A program made the position numbers and the translations under genes. Of a DNA stretch of 64,000 nt, positions 9,641 through 19,756 are shown one piece after another. The first letter of the stretch is position 1. Every line of letters starts with the position of its first letter. This DNA comes from Pythium myriotylum (lineage: Eukaryota > Oomycota > Peronosporomycetes > Pythiales > Pythiaceae), in assembly GCA_023091665.1 (NCBI GenBank), contig JALJCQ010000029.1, forward strand, positions 496,001 to 560,000, given 5' to 3'. The notes beneath the pieces are model-generated. The model saw only the letters and a program-made list of their open reading frames with translations, was not told the origin of the DNA and did not search any database.

Positions 9641-11498
9641 TTATAATTCCTGGATGCTGACAAAATAGGAGCCGTCCGAGCCAACGATGGTCTCATTTGA
9701 CGACTTGCGTTGCGCGGTCGTGCGATTCACCGACGCAGCGCGCACGAGCCGATTCCGCTCGCTGGCTCGCGTGCGAGCGACCGCGTCCAGCGTCGCCTTC
9801 TCCGGCGTCGGGAAGAACGCCGCTCGCCCCGCCAGCACGGACGGCTGCAGCTGGTACACTTCGACGGCCGCGTTGATCTGAGGCACCGTGTAGTTGCCGA
9901 CATGCTCCATGAAGACGTCGAGAGAGAGCTCCTTGTGGTGGTGTCGCAGCCAGGACGCGACGCGGTCGCTGACGACGATCTGGCCACCGGCGCCCAAGTC
10001 TCCGAGGAACTCGGCGATGACCTCGCTGACACCCGAGTACGTGGTCTTGCCCGTGACGACGTGGACGCCACGCACGAGCACGCCGTCGTCGTCGGAGGCG
10101 TCGTGGATGCCCATGCGCACGCGCAGTCCGTTGAAGAGCACGCGGCCTTTGACGCGCTGCCGCTTGGTCGCGTCCACGGCGCCGTCGAGCTCGCGCGGCC
10201 ACTTGGCCAGCAGCAGCTGCAGCTGCACGTCCATGCAGTACTCGATGGCGTCGCCGATGGTGCGGAAGGCGACCTGGAAGGCGTCGCCCACGGTCGTGAT
10301 CTCGTAGCCGCGGTGCTTGAGCAGCGACGAGCGCAGGATGTAGTCGTGGATCTCGGTGGCGGCCGTCATGAGCTCGCTGTCGTTGTTCCAGAGCGCAGTG
10401 GAGGACTCGATGTCGGTGAAGACGAAGACGGGGTTCACGCTGGGCGCCTCGAGGTCCTCGTCTTTGGGTGCGGCGATCCGCTGGTGCATGACGGCGGCCT
10501 CGAAGTTCTCTGGGAGGCAGTGGCGGCACGTCGTGAGCACGCAGGCCTGCGAGCAGCTCGTGGTGACGGAGAGCGCGAGTCCCGAGGCGTTGTAGGTGAG
10601 CAGGCTGATGCCGATGACGTCGAGCACGGCGCCGTCGGGACTGACGTGGCAGACGTTGACGATCAGCGTGGAGAGCTGGAAGACGAAGGAGAAGGTGGAG
10701 TAGATGAGCCTGTAACAAATAGTCAGCACGACGGCGTGTGAGTCTTGTGGGCGAGATGCATCAAGGCGAGAGAGAAAACCAAGATAAAAGACAGCGCACG
10801 CACATGATGTTCCGCAGACGCTGGTAGAGCGGCGACTCGACGAAGGTGCCGTGGATGGTCTCGTACTTGCGTCCGTCGACCTTGAGCGTGAGCAGCAGCG
10901 CGGCCATGAAGGCCATGCCGAGGAACTGTACCATGTAGACGGCGAGCATGCAGCTGTGGGTGTGGACGTCGTAGCTTCCGTAGGTGGCGACAAAGGCGGT
11001 CTGCACTGTGGCGAAGGCTACGATGCCGATGGTGAGCGCGGTGAAGTACTTGCCGATCATCTCTCGTTCTTTCTTGGCGCCACGGTCCATGGACTTTTTG
11101 GCGAGTCGCCAAAGCTCGTAGGTGAGCGGGAAGAGCGCGAGTGCGACTCCCCACATGGCGAGGTCTCCAGCGCAGAGGACGATTGTGATCCAAAGCTCTT
11201 TCGATTCTTCAAGGTTCAGCACGCCGTGGATGCCGAGTCGGTCGAGTTGACTGAAAGTCTTGGTGTCGCCGTCGTCATCGTGGATCACCTCGACGGACGG
11301 AAGCGAGCTGATGTAGAGGAAGAAGATGGATCGCATGAGGCTCCAGACGAAGACCCAGAGGAAGAAGAACCAAAAGAGCCAGCGCACGCTCGAGGCGAGC
11401 ACGTCCCATCGGTAGCGAAGATGGAGTGTCGTGAGACCCGTCGCGAGCGTGGACGCGAGGACCAGGCAAGTGCCGACCAGCGTCCAGACCAGGACCAT
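9641..11498 (-). CDS. Seven-TM / class III nucleotidyl cyclase fusion, copy 1
   Basis: Two exons, 11498-10804 and 10709-9641, joined across a 94-nt GT-AG intron (10803-10710); 587 residues. Seven hydrophobic segments (about 2-24, 36-63, 102-127, 151-172, 182-205, 233-254, 259-281) precede a class III cyclase homology domain from about 325. Metal-binding aspartates are present in FTDIESSTALW (D331) and TVGDAF (D374). By alignment to remembered family motifs, the adenine-contacting Lys and Asp and the catalytic Asn and Arg positions appear to be Thr, Thr, Val and Phe. The layout recalls oomycete GPCR-bigrams, but receptor identity is inference. Divergent from the near-identical copy at 12781; only the first 29 and last 34 or so residues differ. 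Confidence 0.88.
9745..11411 (-). repeat. Inverted repeat arm, 1,667 bp (partner 12868-14534)
   Basis: Covers nearly all of cyclase copy 1 including its intron. All six translated frames I compared agree with the partner arm. Both ends stop sharply inside coding sequence, where the paralogues diverge. Confidence 0.88.
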
Positions 11499-12780
11499 GG
11501 CGGTCGCGGCTCTCGGCGCGAGCTGCTCCGGCTTAGCCGGCAGCGGCGAGCGTTGAGGAGACAGTTAGAATGAGGTCTCACCACTCGAGTCAGCAACACC
11601 TGTGTTAAATCATGTAATGCTTAATATGTTGAAGTCGTTATGGATTAGATCAGACTTAATACCTGTAGTAATAAATATAGTGTCTATAGATGATGGATGT
11701 TGGGGGTATGATGGGTGTCGACGTGATGGAGCAGCTGGTGTGCAAGCCACGAGGAGCAGTTAGTCGAACTGGGAATGAATGGGTTTGGCAAGAGGAGACA
11801 GTGGTGTTCTGGTTCGGTGGCGTGGTGGCTGCCAGATAGAAAGCTGAGCGAGGGCGTCGAGGGAACGCCAACAGATGATCACCGGTCGCTGCATTAGTGA
11901 TCACGGGCGAATGTTATTCATTCCATTACGGCGGACGACGTGGGAGAGGGCCTCGGGTGCAAGCGCTGGGGGACCGCTCCACCGCAAAGCGACCGCACGT
12001 GGTGGCCGCCGAAACTGAGATGTAAGCATTAGAGAGTCTGCGGCCAAGACAAACTAACTACAGTACACGTCTGGTTTCGTAGTGCTTTCCCAATGCTGCT
12101 GCCACCATAGCTGTCAGTTGCAGAGCCAACTGCGCGCTTCCCGCAAGTGGGAGCTGGATGATAACTCGCCCACAGAAAACCAGATGCGGGAGTGCCGGGA
12201 GACTGGGCGTGTTTGTGTGACCAGCAGCCATCGAAAACAAGAGAAACACATTTTCGTCATGGTGGGCGACTGGTCGATTGACCTGCGAGAGCTCAAAGAG
12301 GCAGAAAGGCAGGCGGACTGCTCTAGTGGAACGTGCCGCGTAGTCATCCGAATTGAGGTCTGTGTCTGTGTTGTCGACAGTGGACCGTGCATGGCTGAAA
12401 TGGACCTCACAATCTCCACTCGTCGCGCGATCCACGAGCTCCAACCACTCGCGAAAGTGCAATGCACAGGAAAATTTGGATTACGGTTGGGATTGTTGCT
12501 GTCTACAGCGCAGGTGAAGACAGCGACGTAGCGTTACCATGTCAGCCCCCATTCCTCGCGTCTGTAGAAATGCATACGTCTCATCCAAATCTCAATCATA
12601 AATCCACTTGTCATATTGTTTTCCAAAGTCGTTAAAAGGTACAAACGCTACTTTCACTGAATGACTTTACGAAACTTACAAATAATCAAAGACTTTCTCG
12701 CTGTCTGATTAACTCATGTCAACACAACGACAGCAGGAAATCCCCCTCCCGCTCAGATTTTAATCGCTCGAACGAGGGCC
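11499..12780. other. Shared divergent promoter region of the two cyclase genes
   Basis: 1.28 kb between the two start codons; it forms the unconserved spacer of the large inverted repeat. Overlapping ORFs at 12058-12531 on both strands have no motif. I see no clear start-site element. Confidence 0.5.
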
Positions 12781-14635
12781 ATGGTGCTGGTCTGGACGCT
12801 CGTGAGCACTTGCCTCACGCTGGCGTCCACGATCGCCACGTTCCTCACAATGCTAAGCCTGCGATGTCGATGGGACGTGCTCGCCTCGAGCGTGCGCTGG
12901 CTCTTTTGGTTCTTCTTCCTCTGGGTCTTCGTCTGGAGCCTCATGCGATCCATCTTCTTCCTCTACATCAGCTCGCTTCCGTCCGTCGAGGTGATCCACG
13001 ATGACGACGGCGACACCAAGACTTTCAGTCAACTCGACCGACTCGGCATCCACGGCGTGCTGAACCTTGAAGAATCGAAAGAGCTTTGGATCACAATCGT
13101 CCTCTGCGCTGGAGACCTCGCCATGTGGGGAGTCGCACTCGCGCTCTTCCCGCTCACCTACGAGCTTTGGCGACTCGCCAAAAAGTCCATGGACCGTGGC
13201 GCCAAGAAAGAACGAGAGATGATCGGCAAGTACTTCACCGCGCTCACCATCGGCATCGTAGCCTTCGCCACAGTGCAGACCGCCTTTGTCGCCACCTACG
13301 GAAGCTACGACGTCCACACCCACAGCTGCATGCTCGCCGTCTACATGGTACAGTTCCTCGGCATGGCCTTCATGGCCGCGCTGCTGCTCACGCTCAAGGT
13401 CGACGGACGCAAGTACGAGACCATCCACGGCACCTTCGTCGAGTCGCCGCTCTACCAGCGTCTGCGGAACATCATGTGCGTGCGCTGTCTTTTATCTTGG
13501 TTTTCTCTCTCGCCTTGATGCATCTCGCCCACAAGACTCACACGCCGTCGTGCTGACTATTTGTTACAGGCTCATCTACTCCACCTTCTCCTTCGTCTTC
13601 CAGCTCTCCACGCTGATCGTCAACGTCTGCCACGTCAGTCCCGACGGCGCCGTGCTCGACGTCATCGGCATCAGCCTGCTCACCTACAACGCCTCGGGAC
13701 TCGCGCTCTCCGTCACCACGAGCTGCTCGCAGGCCTGCGTGCTCACGACGTGCCGCCACTGCCTCCCAGAGAACTTCGAGGCCGCCGTCATGCACCAGCG
13801 GATCGCCGCACCCAAAGACGAGGACCTCGAGGCGCCCAGCGTGAACCCCGTCTTCGTCTTCACCGACATCGAGTCCTCCACTGCGCTCTGGAACAACGAC
13901 AGCGAGCTCATGACGGCCGCCACCGAGATCCACGACTACATCCTGCGCTCGTCGCTGCTCAAGCACCGCGGCTACGAGATCACGACCGTGGGCGACGCCT
14001 TCCAGGTCGCCTTCCGCACCATCGGCGACGCCATCGAGTACTGCATGGACGTGCAGCTGCAGCTGCTGCTGGCCAAGTGGCCGCGCGAGCTCGACGGCGC
14101 CGTGGACGCGACCAAGCGGCAGCGCGTCAAAGGCCGCGTGCTCTTCAACGGACTGCGCGTGCGCATGGGCATCCACGACGCCTCCGACGACGACGGCGTG
14201 CTCGTGCGTGGCGTCCACGTCGTCACGGGCAAGACCACGTACTCGGGTGTCAGCGAGGTCATCGCCGAGTTCCTCGGAGACTTGGGCGCCGGTGGCCAGA
14301 TCGTCGTCAGCGACCGCGTCGCGTCCTGGCTGCGACACCACCACAAGGAGCTCTCTCTCGACGTCTTCATGGAGCATGTCGGCAACTACACGGTGCCTCA
14401 GATCAACGCGGCCGTCGAAGTGTACCAGCTGCAGCCGTCCGTGCTGGCGGGGCGAGCGGCGTTCTTCCCGACGCCGGAGAAGGCGACGCTGGACGCGGTC
14501 GCTCGCACGCGAGCCAGCGAGCGGAATCGGCTCGCGCGTGCGGTCTCCTTGCATCGATTGCGAGCCGAAAGCAGGCTGACAAACGACACTGTGTCAAGCC
14601 TCGACGAACCATGTTACATCAGGATCGACGTGTAG
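12781..14635 (+). CDS. Seven-TM / class III nucleotidyl cyclase fusion, copy 2
   Basis: Exons 12781-13475 and 13570-14635, intron 13476-13569 (94 nt, GT-AG); the split codon restores Met. 586 residues. Same seven hydrophobic segments and cyclase domain as copy 1, with identical protein sequence from residue 30 (Trp30 is identical; the first 29 residues have 8 substitutions) through about residue 553. The C-terminal 30 or so residues are unrelated. Product would be an integral membrane protein with a cytosolic cyclase domain that makes cAMP or cGMP if active; the unusual active-site residues of copy 1 are all shared. Whether the two diverged ends give different localisation or regulation is untested. 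Confidence 0.88.
12868..14534 (+). repeat. Inverted repeat arm, 1,667 bp (partner 9745-11411)
   Basis: Begins at the codon for Arg30 and ends 100 bp before the stop codon. Exons and intron are equally identical, so the identity is not due to protein-level selection. Confidence 0.88.
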
Positions 14636-14760
14636 ACACCTAGACACTACCATGTAGAATAGCGCCTTTATCTATTTAGCAGATACGAATGAACACAAGT
14701 GAGGTTTTCGTCAATACTTGTCTGCGACTCCAAAAATAAAGAGCAGGGACTGCTGACGCT

Positions 14761-16623
14761 TTACTTCGACTTCGCCCGAACAGCGAGCCACAGACCGAAA
14801 AATCCGATTGCGCGAAAGCTGATATCAAGAGCGAGAATATAAAGCCCCGACGCTGTCGCCGAGCCTGTCTGCATGCTGTAGGAGCGGAGTACGTCCGCAC
14901 CGGAGCGAGCTGAACAGACTTCGTCCGCCTCCACGCATGGGATCTCGCCCACCTGGTCCCAGAAGAGCCGCATGAAGCCTTTGAAGCCCCACATGACTGG
15001 CGAGATCTCCTGGATCCAAGCGAAGTACGCAGGGGCGTCGTTCGTGTTGACAAGCAAGCCACTGAAGACCATGAACGGTAGCATGACGATGAAACCGATG
15101 ATCGGTGCAAGCTCGACACGCCGAACTGTGCACGAGATCATGTATCCGAGACCGACTGCGCAAGAATTGATGAGGTACATCATCAGCTGCATCGAGAGGA
15201 AGAGGTCAAAGCCACCGGGGACATTAATGAGTAGATGGGCTGGCGCATACGCGAGGATCGGGTTTAAGATGTGCATGGGCACTTCGCTCACGTTCTTAGC
15301 AATGTACCATCCGAGCAGGTTGAAAAGCCCGGCGTTGTACTCGCGGTTAATGATCGGAAGCTCAAGCGGCACGCCGATGAATGTTGGGTAGGAGGCTGCG
15401 TAGAGCTGGTTCAGCACGAGAAAGTAGAATGCGCCCACATAGTTCTGAATACCGCGCTGGGAGATTGCGAGGTCACGGTAGACGAGTCCGACAAAGACGG
15501 CAACGAAGAGTGACTGCACAAGCGTGGCGGTGAATACGATCTGATCGCGACGAAGCTGCAGGAAGTTGCGCTGACCGAGCACGACAATCTGACGCCACAG
15601 CTGCAAACGTTCGACGGGTTCAGCAATCTCGTCCTCCGCACCGAGAGCCTTAAATACACCACCACTCGTGTTCTCGAAAGTAGTAGAACTAGCGTCTGCG
15701 ATGGAAGCATGGTGCTTCCTCCACTCGCTCTTCAGCTTCTCGATACGTTCAACACCAGCGGCATCTGTGGCCTTGTCAACGACCACGAGTTGGCGCATGA
15801 AGTAGTCTGACGGGTTGAGGAATGGCGGGCACTGGTACCCGAGCGAGCCAAAGTAGTCGACCGACTCAGAAGCTTTACCGTGGTACACGGTCGCACCGTC
15901 CGAGAGCAAGTACAGCTTGTCAAAGAGCGCGAAGAGCTCACTCGACGGCTGGTGGATGGTGGCGATGACCGTGCGGCCATCGCGAGCGATCTGTTGAAGC
16001 TGGAGTACGACTGTCTCCGCCATAAAGCTGTCCAATCCGGATGTCGGCTCGTCAACGAAGAGCAGCGACGGGTTGGTGAGGATCTCGGTCGCGAACGAGA
16101 GACGCTTGCGCTCGCCACCCGAGATGCCTCGCAACGCCGAGCCGCCGATGAGCGTGTCACGGCATTTCATGAGACCCAGCTCCTCCATCACCGTGTCGAC
16201 ACGCTCCGTGTACTGCTGGACCGTGTGGGTCTTGCCCATGCGAAGCTTGGCTTGGAACATGAGGTGTTCTCGCACCGTGATGGTCTCGTAAAAGAGATCA
16301 TCCTGCATAACATACGATGCGAGCCGCTTGAGGCTCTTGTTCCAGGGCATGCCGTTGACGGTGATAGATCCTTCGGCCTTGCTGTTGCGTCCGGAGATGC
16401 AGTCGAGCAGCGAGGACTTTCCAGCGCCGGAAGGTCCCATGATGACGAGTAGCTCGCCTGGCTTGGCGTATCCGTTGACATCCTTGAGGATGATTTTCTC
16501 GTCGACTTCTTTTGTCTTGGGGTTCTTGACGGACGCGCGCAGCGTGAGTCCGGACCATTGGAGCGTGAGTCTCGCTGCAGCTGCGACCGTCGGCGTCTGG
16601 ATCTCCACGAAGCTGTTGGTCAT
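14761..16623 (-). CDS. ABCG-type half-transporter, copy 1
   Basis: 620 residues from the ATG at 16623; an in-frame upstream ATG at 16767 is rejected because the chosen start aligns with the other two copies. Nucleotide-binding domain first: Walker A GPSGAGKSS at about 63-71, signature ISGGERKR, Walker B LLFVDEP, D-loop and H-loop IHQPSS, followed by about six transmembrane segments from residue 390 on. This reverse order (NBD-TMD) defines the ABCG/White family; half-transporters dimerise to export lipids or hydrophobic compounds. The NBD is almost the same as in the copies at 45156 and 48183, while the linker and membrane domain are clearly diverged, so substrate may differ. Confidence 0.92.
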   Translation of the reverse strand: MTNSFVEIQTPTVAAAARLTLQWSGLTLRASVKNPKTKEVDEKIILKDVNGYAKPGELLVIMGPSGAGKSSLLDCISGRNSKAEGSITVNGMPWNKSLKRLASYVMQDDLFYETITVREHLMFQAKLRMGKTHTVQQYTERVDTVMEELGLMKCRDTLIGGSALRGISGGERKRLSFATEILTNPSLLFVDEPTSGLDSFMAETVVLQLQQIARDGRTVIATIHQPSSELFALFDKLYLLSDGATVYHGKASESVDYFGSLGYQCPPFLNPSDYFMRQLVVVDKATDAAGVERIEKLKSEWRKHHASIADASSTTFENTSGGVFKALGAEDEIAEPVERLQLWRQIVVLGQRNFLQLRRDQIVFTATLVQSLFVAVFVGLVYRDLAISQRGIQNYVGAFYFLVLNQLYAASYPTFIGVPLELPIINREYNAGLFNLLGWYIAKNVSEVPMHILNPILAYAPAHLLINVPGGFDLFLSMQLMMYLINSCAVGLGYMISCTVRRVELAPIIGFIVMLPFMVFSGLLVNTNDAPAYFAWIQEISPVMWGFKGFMRLFWDQVGEIPCVEADEVCSARSGADVLRSYSMQTGSATASGLYILALDISFRAIGFFGLWLAVRAKSK

Positions 16624-17264
16624 GGTGGGCGAATTCGATTGTGGCCACTTTCCATGATCGCTCGAGATTTTGGTGTGGGTGCAGGTTGCGGAGACCATCG
16701 ACGTCACTGATGACCTCGCGACCTCTAGCAATCGATATCGTCGTGCCTTCGAAGCTCCATTTGGCACATCTTGTATACTTGAAGACCTGTTATCAACGGT
16801 TACCGCTCAAATTGGTTCTAGTGTTGAGGATGGACCTTTCAACCAATTGGATTGGTGGAAGTCAGAAATGATGTGGTCAGGGTTAGTCACGACTTGAGTC
16901 TCCAGACGATTGATTAGAGTTGTCATGTGGCACTGATTGTCACGTCCCGTCGACGATGCAAAGCCACGGTGGCATCTCCCTCGTGTAGCCGTTTCTATCT
17001 ACTATTGCTACCCAGTGGTGAAGGATCTCGCGAAACTCAGCTGGGTCAAGAGGAGCATCTAGAGATAAAGTTTGATTCGGGAAGCTTATTGAGTTGATTA
17101 ACATGCCCATAGTCCTTCCCGGTGGATAGATAGCACGGATCCTTCATTAAAGTAGGGCTTCTACTCCTGCCAAACAAACAATACAGATCCATGCCCTTTT
17201 TTGAATGTGAAGTTCATTACACGCAATCAATGTCGGTGTTCCTCAATTACGGTAACCACCGTGA

Positions 17265-17325
17265 ATCGATTTGAGGGTTGAAAGGAGCCGGGGCTGCCCC
17301 GGCTCCTTTCAACCCTCAAATCGAT
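17265..17325. repeat. Perfect 30-bp-arm palindrome with 1-nt centre
   Basis: Arms 17265-17294 and 17296-17325 are exact reverse complements around a single T at 17295. It overlaps by 3 nt the next hairpin. A transcript would fold into a very stable stem; DNA could extrude a cruciform. Confidence 0.92.
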
Positions 17326-17345
17326 CTGCCCCGGCGGGGCAGATC
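17323..17345. repeat. Second palindrome, 11-bp arms
   Basis: GATCTGCCCCG (17323-17333) and its reverse complement (17335-17345) flank a single G. It directly abuts the larger palindrome and shares its GATC ends. Confidence 0.9.
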
Positions 17346-17911
17346 TACGTGGTAGAGCTGCCCTCAGTCGGAAGCAAGCTAGGCAGACCGAAACAACCAG
17401 CTGAACAAGTTGCACAAGATTGAGCGGATATTTGTGGTTGTGAACAATCACCCTCTCGCCGCCTTAGCACAGAATTATGTCAAAAACTGAACACATTCGC
17501 GTTCAAACATGATGGGTCTGCTCCGCTTCATCTCCACAGCATCATCAAATTTTATCAGCAGCACAACATCTTCTGTACAGCTCCCTCCTAAGCTGTTGTT
17601 GTGGATGTGACTTTACCAGCTACTAAACTTTAGAACACACGGCGACATTCGCGTGCCGAGCTGGACTGAATCGTGAAACAAGAACTAAGTTCTCTGCTTC
17701 CGTATCACGCATTTCTACCTGACATTGCACCTTTTTCATCCCGTTCGTGGTGGTACAGCTGCTCAGATGATAACATAGGGCAGTTGGCACCGTCTCGTCA
17801 TGACAGTATTAAAGAAAAACGCTTATATTGCATAACGCGTCGTGAGCTCCTCCAATTAGCTGACGCACTGACTGGGGCCGAGAGGATATCGGCGCTTGCC
17901 GTAAACTGCGC

Positions 17912-18103
17912 CTAGGGATCATCAGGCCATCGCGTGGAAAGGGCTTCAGGTGCTTCGACTGGAGGAATTCGCGTACGTCTGAGTAGTGAGCTTGTCTGCG
18001 TGACTTCGGACCCGCCTACAGGAGGATTTTCGGGTAGGCCTCCTTCCGCTCGAACGTGACATACGGCAGCAAGAAGTGCAACGATCAGAGTGCGAAGGTT
18101 CAT
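17912..18103 (-). CDS. Very short secreted protein related to the PPP/TSPVHN family
   Basis: 63 residues: signal peptide MNLRTLIVALLAAVCHVRAE, then a short mature part with SSLLRRTRIPPVEAP, which resembles the LLRTIPPP motif of the sub-type A secreted proteins. The TSPVHN and RRGLRG tail is absent. On the minus strand CTTCTCATTTCGCCTCG about 45 bp upstream looks like a start-site element. Either a minimal family member or a truncated relic. A single small ORF, so confidence is moderate. Confidence 0.55.
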   Translation of the reverse strand: MNLRTLIVALLAAVCHVRAEGGLPENPPVGGSEVTQTSSLLRRTRIPPVEAPEALSTRWPDDP

Positions 18104-18666
18104 CGCTGGAGAGAACAGTCGAAGCGGAGGTGTCGAGGCGAAATGAGAAGTGAGAAATCAAAGGAGAACCGAGTGCACATCCAAACGACTCCTTACTACA
18201 GTATAAAACCCTGGTTCTATAAGACATATAGAGCAGGGCATCCGCAGGGCATGATATAGAATCTATATCATGCCCTGTGGATGTCCTGCGCTCTGAACCG
18301 AAGAGAACTCGTTACGGCCGATCACCGATCGAAGATGACGAAGCCCACACTTTCAAAATTTCTGCAGCTGGATTGTGGATTCTCGTATCCAAGGTACTTC
18401 GTCAACCGTTTCATATCTCACTGTTCTATCACTTTTTCCGGCCACGCTCAACCCTGATATGGCTTTCTAAAGGTTCCCATCGATTGGTTTTGGTCTTATC
18501 GTATCAACTTGTGCCATCACTACATGCGTCATCACAGTGACTTCTGAGAGAGGAAGGGCTGAAGAGAATCATATCCATGTTGAAGGTTCAACACTAACCA
18601 CTCGGTCCGTGTCGTTACTTTGCTCGTCGGCACCTAGAGGACTTTCCTCCTATCCAAAGTTAGTGC
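18104..18666. other. Intergenic DNA with foldback
   Basis: Contains the hairpin at 18233-18289 and otherwise no supported gene. ORFs at 18277-18540 and 18537-18899 lack motifs, and the latter overlaps the next gene antisense. Confidence 0.5.
18233..18289. repeat. Near-perfect palindrome, 28-bp arms, 1-nt centre
   Basis: Arms 18233-18260 and 18262-18289 pair throughout, with two G.T positions, around A18261. Left and right arms each contain GGGCAT-type repeats. Same size class as the palindrome at 17265-17325 but unrelated in sequence. Confidence 0.9.
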
Positions 18667-19596
18667 TTAGCAGTAGTAGAACGGCCCACGCGCGAAGCCC
18701 AGGCCACAGCCACCACCATAGAAGCCTCGACCGAACATGTTCCAGTATCCGAGCGGGTAGCGCCAGCCCAAGCCCCAGCGAGGACCCCAGAAACCCCACT
18801 GCTCCTTTTGGTCCATGGCCCCGTCGGCCTCTTGGTCCTTCGGGTACACGATCGCGACACGGTACTCGGGCTCCGCAGCTTCAGACGGTGTCGTGGTGAC
18901 CTGGCCGACGTTGATCGCACCAGCCGGAGCAACGACATCGGCGACCTTGGCGCCTCCAGCGAGCGCGACCTGGTCGTTCTGCTGCGGCGCGACGTTGCTG
19001 CGAGCAATTGAGATCTGGTTGTCGCTAGCGGCGATGTTTTTGTTCACTGCGGCGGTCGGCTGACGCAAAATGTCTTTCGTGCCCACCAACACGATCACGC
19101 CTCGCGGAGTTTGCGACTGAATCGCCTGCTCCTTCTCGATCTCTTGCATCCCAACGGCGTCGACAAAGTCGGAGATACGCTGCACGAGTGACGAAGGGCT
19201 CTCTCCTGCAGACGCAATGACCGCTGATGCCTTGGTCATCAACGCGGCATCGGTCGTGGGGGCCGACACGGCGCGAAGGATGCTGGTATTGAGCGTAGCA
19301 GCCGTCATCGACTTGTCCATGCCCATCTTCAGTGCCTCCATGACGCGCTCACGCATCGCGAGGCGATCGTTCTGCTGAAAGATGACGTTGCTGCGGGAGA
19401 TGAAGACGTTGTTGTCGCTCGACACTGCGTTTTTGTTGAGCAACGCCGTTGCCTGGTCCAAAACACTGCGTGAAGCAATACGCACATCAACGCCTGCTGG
19501 TTGGTTCATCATGTGGGCACCAGCGACGTTGACCGACTGCGCGGCCGACGTGCCGGCGATGGCGGCGACTGATGCGAGGACGAGCGCGAGCTTCAT
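18667..19596 (-). CDS. Secreted protein with duplicated NKN..SDN..RSNV..QQND block and Gly/Tyr-rich tail
   Basis: 309 residues from the ATG at 19596, which opens the signal peptide MKLALVLASVAAIAGTSAAQ; the in-frame ATG at 19704 lies upstream of the likely transcription start. Residues 49-80 and 181-212 are two copies of a block of about 32 residues: LLNKN-SDN-ISRSNV-QQND and AVNKN-SDN-IARSNV-QQND. Between them lies a helical-looking Ala-rich region. The C-terminus (about 265-309) is rich in Gly, Trp, Tyr and Phe (GFWGPRWGLGWRYPLGYWN) and ends in YYC. I do not recognise the family. The tail resembles adhesive or wall-associated extracellular proteins only in composition. Confidence 0.82.
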   Translation of the reverse strand: MKLALVLASVAAIAGTSAAQSVNVAGAHMMNQPAGVDVRIASRSVLDQATALLNKNAVSSDNNVFISRSNVIFQQNDRLAMRERVMEALKMGMDKSMTAATLNTSILRAVSAPTTDAALMTKASAVIASAGESPSSLVQRISDFVDAVGMQEIEKEQAIQSQTPRGVIVLVGTKDILRQPTAAVNKNIAASDNQISIARSNVAPQQNDQVALAGGAKVADVVAPAGAINVGQVTTTPSEAAEPEYRVAIVYPKDQEADGAMDQKEQWGFWGPRWGLGWRYPLGYWNMFGRGFYGGGCGLGFARGPFYYC

Positions 19597-19638
19597 GGCA
19601 ATTTTCTCAACGGAGAGGAAGCTGGGTTGGCAAACGAC

Positions 19639-19655
19639 GGGAAATCGCACAATGA
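19639..19655 (-). promoter_or_regulatory. Inr+FPR-like core promoter
   Basis: On the minus strand TCATTGTGCGATTTCCC matches the oomycete initiator plus flanking region pattern (TCATT followed by a pyrimidine-rich ATTTCC). It is 43 bp before the ATG at 19596. Confidence 0.6.
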
Positions 19656-19756
19656 TTCGGTTGCGATCTCGGAACGAGCGGCTCTTGTCCCAAATCCCGC
19701 GCATTTCCGAGCAATGAGACTTTCGTGTCCCACACCGGAGAGATCCGCGGAACGCG

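Larger units (their letters stand above)
16624..17911. other. Intergenic DNA with palindromes
   Basis: 1.29 kb containing the two adjacent hairpins described separately. No convincing ORF; short ORFs lack signals or domains. Confidence 0.5.

Noticed and set aside
9710..10741. 343-codon ORF antisense to cyclase copy 1 (and 338 codons at 13538-14554 antisense to copy 2)
   Set aside because: Antisense shadows produced by GC-rich codon usage of the cyclase; no domain.
12058..12531. ORFs of 117-149 codons in the cyclase promoter region
   Set aside because: Three mutually overlapping frames on both strands without any recognisable feature.
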